Assembly: GCA_947624665.1 (NCBI GenBank) | Contig: CANQLK010000019.1 | Location: 1-17,399 of the forward strand | Origin: Candidatus Gastranaerophilales bacterium | Lineage (GTDB): Bacteria > Cyanobacteriota > Vampirovibrionia > Gastranaerophilales > Gastranaerophilaceae | DNA length: 17,399 bases | Direction of reading: 5' to 3' | In this document: positions 14,573 to 17,399 of the stretch, piece by piece | Numbering within the stretch: position 1 is the first letter of the stretch | Layout of the letters: each line of letters opens with the position of its first letter | Translations under genes and position numbers: made by a program | The notes under the pieces: generated by a model | What the model was told of the DNA's origin: nothing | Seen by the model: only the letters and a program-made list of their open reading frames with translations | Database searches by the model: none

Positions 14573-17399
14573 TTTTTTACCCATTTAAAACTTTGTACGT
14601 ATCCTGATGAGTTGATATCTCCGTTTATTATTGCCTGAAATACCCTTGATTCATATTCTCCGTTTGTAAACGGCGGTATTTTTTCAACGTCCTCTATAAA
14701 GTCTTTTCTGCCGAAATCCAACATTGAAATCCCCGGAATTAATTTGAAAAATGTGTTTAGTGAAGTATTTCCTATGGCTCCGAATATGGTTGATATTCTT
14801 TTTGATAATTTCCCTAAAATTTCCATATTGGCGTTGGATGTACTTATATCATATTCACCTTGTATATATAAGCTTAAATTTTCACCTGTAGAATATATCT
14901 CAATATCTTTTGCAACACCGTTTTCTATTATACAACTTCCGTTAATACTTGAAAAATAGCCTGTTTTAACGAGATTTAACAATTCAAGTATACTGTTAAT
15001 AGTTAAACCTGTTATTCCGCTTTTTAATATATTACTTGCTCTTAGCAGGTATTCAAGTGAACCCAGTTTCGGCATTCTGCCGTCATTTATTTCAAAGAGT
15101 ATTAATCCTGATAAATTTTTTATGATTTCTTCGTCCGTATTCCCTTTTGAACTTATTATTATTTTTCCGTTTGCATTTCCGTATATTTGATTCTTACCGT
15201 CAAGTAAGGTTTCTGCAATATAATTTGCATCTACGTTCGTTAGCTCAAAATCTCCTTTAAATGCACTGTTGTTTAAGTCATATTCTATTTTCCCGTTTAT
15301 TCTTCCTTCTCCGACGTCTATTGTTATATCATCTGCCGTAAAAATTCCTTGTTTATCTATTTTAAAATTGCCCTTTGCGTTTTCGGCTATTAATGATTTT
15401 ATTATTAATGTTTTTATGTCGATTGAACCGTTTTCTATCGCAATTCCCGTATGCTCGCCATCCTTGGCATTATTTTGCAGGTTCATTGTTTTTCTTACGT
15501 TTGAAATATTTTCCAATATCCTTTGATTATTTATTTCGTCAGCACTTATGTTTAATGATTTTATATCGGGAGTTTTATATAAATTGTTTTCTAACAGTGC
15601 TTTTAATCTTACTCTTGAATCATTCATAAATCCGAATAAATTTATATCTATACCTTCGTTATCGGCTTTTATTGCAATATTTTTTAAGTTAGCATCAAAT
15701 ATTGGAATATCCAAATTCCTTGCATCCATATTCCCTGTCAGCTCTGCTTTCTCATTTACTTTATCGAATATGTATTTTAAATCACAGTTAAATAGTCCCT
15801 GATTAATTACTGCATTCTTCAAAAACAGGTTTAATATTCGGGCGGGCAGGTTCTTCTCCGTTTTAATACATGCACTTTCGGGAGTTATTTGTTTTGTATT
15901 CTCATCTATATTTAATACGGCATTCCCTGCTGCAAATATTACCGGATATACCATATTATTTTGCGAAGTAAAGTATTTGATATAATCCATTTTCTTTAAA
16001 TTAATTTTTTCTTTTGTTATATTTACTTCTCCGTTAAATTCTCTTGTATTTGTTATCTCGCCGAGATCTATACCCGCTATTACCGCATCGGAATCGGGAT
16101 AAAATGTTATTTTTGGTATTATATCCAAATTATCTAACCGCCCTTTTATATCCGCACTTAAGTTTATATCTCCTTCTAATGCTATTAAATTTGAAATGTC
16201 TTTGGGCAAATAATCTTTTATAAAATTATCGGTCAGCTTTAATGTAAAATAACTGTCGGTTTGGGCTGATTTATATATATCCGTTAATTTAAAATCTCCA
16301 AAAAACGGCATACCGCCTATAGTCCCTGCTACATATTTAAGGTGCGCTTTATCGTTTTCAATATATGTTGAAAAATCATCAAATTTGAACGGAATTCCCG
16401 TTTTACTTTCTTTAAATTCCAAATTATTAAAATCAATTTTGGAAGATATTATATTCTTTTTTAATTTTATGTTTATATCCGCAAAACCTTTGTAATCTTT
16501 TAAAGTTTTGATTGTCTCTTTTGCCTTATCGGGTATTATATCTGTTTCATCCGTATTATTAAGATTAGAAAGGTCTATATTCGTATTTATATCAAGATTA
16601 TAAAGAGGATTAATAGTGTCAATTCTTTCAACGTTACCCGTAACGGATAAATTCGAACCGAATAAATCCCCTATTACATTCTCTACGGTTACTTCTGAAT
16701 TTTTCATTATGATTTTTCCGCTCTTCGCTTTTAGAACATTGTCGGAATTATCTTTTATAAAATTCATTACCGCATAGGCTTTATTCGTTAAAAAATCAAT
16801 TGATTTAGCTTTATATTTAAAATACAAATCATGTTTTGAATCCAAATTATAAAATACCGATAAATCGGGATAGTTTTTAGGATAAAGATATGACTTTGTT
16901 AAAAATCTTATTGTATCGCCTAAATATACTCCATCGCTTGTAACCGTTATATCTACGTCGGGTATTTTTGTCTTTAAGTCATTTATTACTTTACCTTTTA
17001 TTTTTATCGGAGATTTCCCGCTTATACCGTCGATATTGATTATATCTACAACGGTTTCGGTAAAATCCGTATTCCCCGTTAAATTGTTTATGGGAGTTTC
17101 AAAACCGATAATCTTGGCACTGTTCCCGAGCAAAACAACACTGCCTTTTACTTTCATATCTTCAAAAGCTTCCTCGGGCGGTAATGGCGGATGTCCGAAC
17201 GGCACGGGTACTATTTTTGCCTTTATGTTTACTACCGGCTTTAACGGGCCATGAGCCTCCGTTATAACTGCAAGTCCTGCTTTTACATCTTTTAACAGGC
17301 TGCTTTTGTTTATTAATTCAAGTAAATCACTTGCTTCGGCTTTATTAGATTTTATATTAAAGTCTAAGTAATCGTTGATTTTTACCGTTCCATCTATAT
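14569..17399 (-). CDS. AsmA-like (AsmA/TamB-type) envelope protein, N-terminus beyond window edge
   Basis: The frame stays open from its stop (14569-14571) to the right edge, giving 942 visible residues. The GTG at 17205 is not the start: 64 residues upstream continue the same style of sequence, including NDYLDFNIKS and KPVVNIKAKI. The protein consists of repeated short beta-strand-like units with alternating hydrophobic residues (for example GKIEYDLNNSAFKGDFELTN), typical of the long beta-groove of AsmA/TamB/YhdP proteins. Its C-terminal region, with INGSCIIENGVAKDIEIYS and GKLSKRISTIFGAIGN, resembles the AsmA-like C-terminal domain. Such proteins are anchored in the inner membrane, span the periplasm and are linked to lipid transport or outer-membrane assembly in diderms. 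The missing part should carry the membrane anchor. Its stop overlaps that of era by four bases. The family type is likely; the exact subfamily is not resolved. Confidence 0.78.
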   Translation of the reverse strand, partial: IDGTVKINDYLDFNIKSNKAEASDLLELINKSSLLKDVKAGLAVITEAHGPLKPVVNIKAKIVPVPFGHPPLPPEEAFEDMKVKGSVVLLGNSAKIIGFETPINNLTGNTDFTETVVDIINIDGISGKSPIKIKGKVINDLKTKIPDVDITVTSDGVYLGDTIRFLTKSYLYPKNYPDLSVFYNLDSKHDLYFKYKAKSIDFLTNKAYAVMNFIKDNSDNVLKAKSGKIIMKNSEVTVENVIGDLFGSNLSVTGNVERIDTINPLYNLDINTNIDLSNLNNTDETDIIPDKAKETIKTLKDYKGFADINIKLKKNIISSKIDFNNLEFKESKTGIPFKFDDFSTYIENDKAHLKYVAGTIGGMPFFGDFKLTDIYKSAQTDSYFTLKLTDNFIKDYLPKDISNLIALEGDINLSADIKGRLDNLDIIPKITFYPDSDAVIAGIDLGEITNTREFNGEVNITKEKINLKKMDYIKYFTSQNNMVYPVIFAAGNAVLNIDENTKQITPESACIKTEKNLPARILNLFLKNAVINQGLFNCDLKYIFDKVNEKAELTGNMDARNLDIPIFDANLKNIAIKADNEGIDINLFGFMNDSRVRLKALLENNLYKTPDIKSLNISADEINNQRILENISNVRKTMNLQNNAKDGEHTGIAIENGSIDIKTLIIKSLIAENAKGNFKIDKQGIFTADDITIDVGEGRINGKIEYDLNNSAFKGDFELTNVDANYIAETLLDGKNQIYGNANGKIIISSKGNTDEEIIKNLSGLILFEINDGRMPKLGSLEYLLRASNILKSGITGLTINSILELLNLVKTGYFSSINGSCIIENGVAKDIEIYSTGENLSLYIQGEYDISTSNANMEILGKLSKRISTIFGAIGNTSLNTFFKLIPGISMLDFGRKDFIEDVEKIPPFTNGEYESRVFQAIINGDINSSGYVQSFKWVKN

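Noticed and set aside
17203..17205. GTG as start of the AsmA-like protein
   Set aside because: The frame is open for a further 64 codons to the window edge with the same beta-strand-like composition, and the GTG has no ribosome site, so the gene is simply cut by the edge.

Overview
The window is an AT-rich bacterial chromosome segment with densely packed genes on both strands. I see no tRNA or rRNA gene, insertion sequence, CRISPR array or phage gene. Ten genes are complete and two run off the ends. No stretch without a gene exceeds about 160 bases: the largest gaps are 1544-1705, 5633-5746 and 8269-8390, and each holds divergent promoters. The gene content suggests an anaerobic, probably diderm organism: an AsmA-like envelope protein, a GGGtGRT/NifU-like pair typical of anaerobes, and a large SNF2 ATPase of the bacterial/cyanobacterial type. 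A gut non-photosynthetic cyanobacterial relative (Vampirovibrionia/Gastranaerophilales) would fit, but this is inference and no marker here proves it.

Layout. On the minus strand, 1-1543 encodes a NifU-like Fe-S scaffold followed by a GGGtGRT protein, cut by the window edge just inside its signature motif. On the plus strand, 1706-2632 is a membrane-anchored SGNH-hydrolase-like protein. On the minus strand, 2636-5632 is a SNF2-family ATPase. On the plus strand, 5747-6781 is a radical SAM protein with an N-terminal Twitch/SPASM-like cysteine region. On the minus strand, 6778-8268 is an unrecognised polytopic membrane protein. The plus-strand run 8391-11772 is gatC, pyrG and a GT-C-like membrane glycosyltransferase. 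A separate promoter at 11783-11811 drives a two-gene unit: a fusion of a cation diffusion facilitator to a CorC/HlyC-type CBS module (11851-13698), overlapped by era (13685-14572). On the minus strand, 14569-17399 is a large AsmA-like protein, incomplete at its N-terminus.

How the genes relate. The clearest functional units are the Fe-S-scaffold/GGGtGRT pair, gatC-pyrG (translation and CTP supply) and the transporter fusion with era (translationally coupled). The SGNH, GT-C, AsmA-like and possibly radical SAM genes point to envelope or glycan work, but they are separate transcription units. The most unusual item is the transporter fusion. Its membrane half resembles ZnT9/SLC30A9-type CDF proteins and lacks the usual histidine in membrane segment 5. 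Its cytosolic half is the CBS-pair/CorC_HlyC regulatory module that normally sits on DUF21 (CNNM/CorB) proteins.

Two window-wide patterns stand out. All three convergent gene junctions abut or overlap at a TTAATT core, leaving no room for a terminator hairpin. Third codon positions favour T on plus-strand genes and A on minus-strand genes, so the plus strand is T-rich whichever way the genes point.
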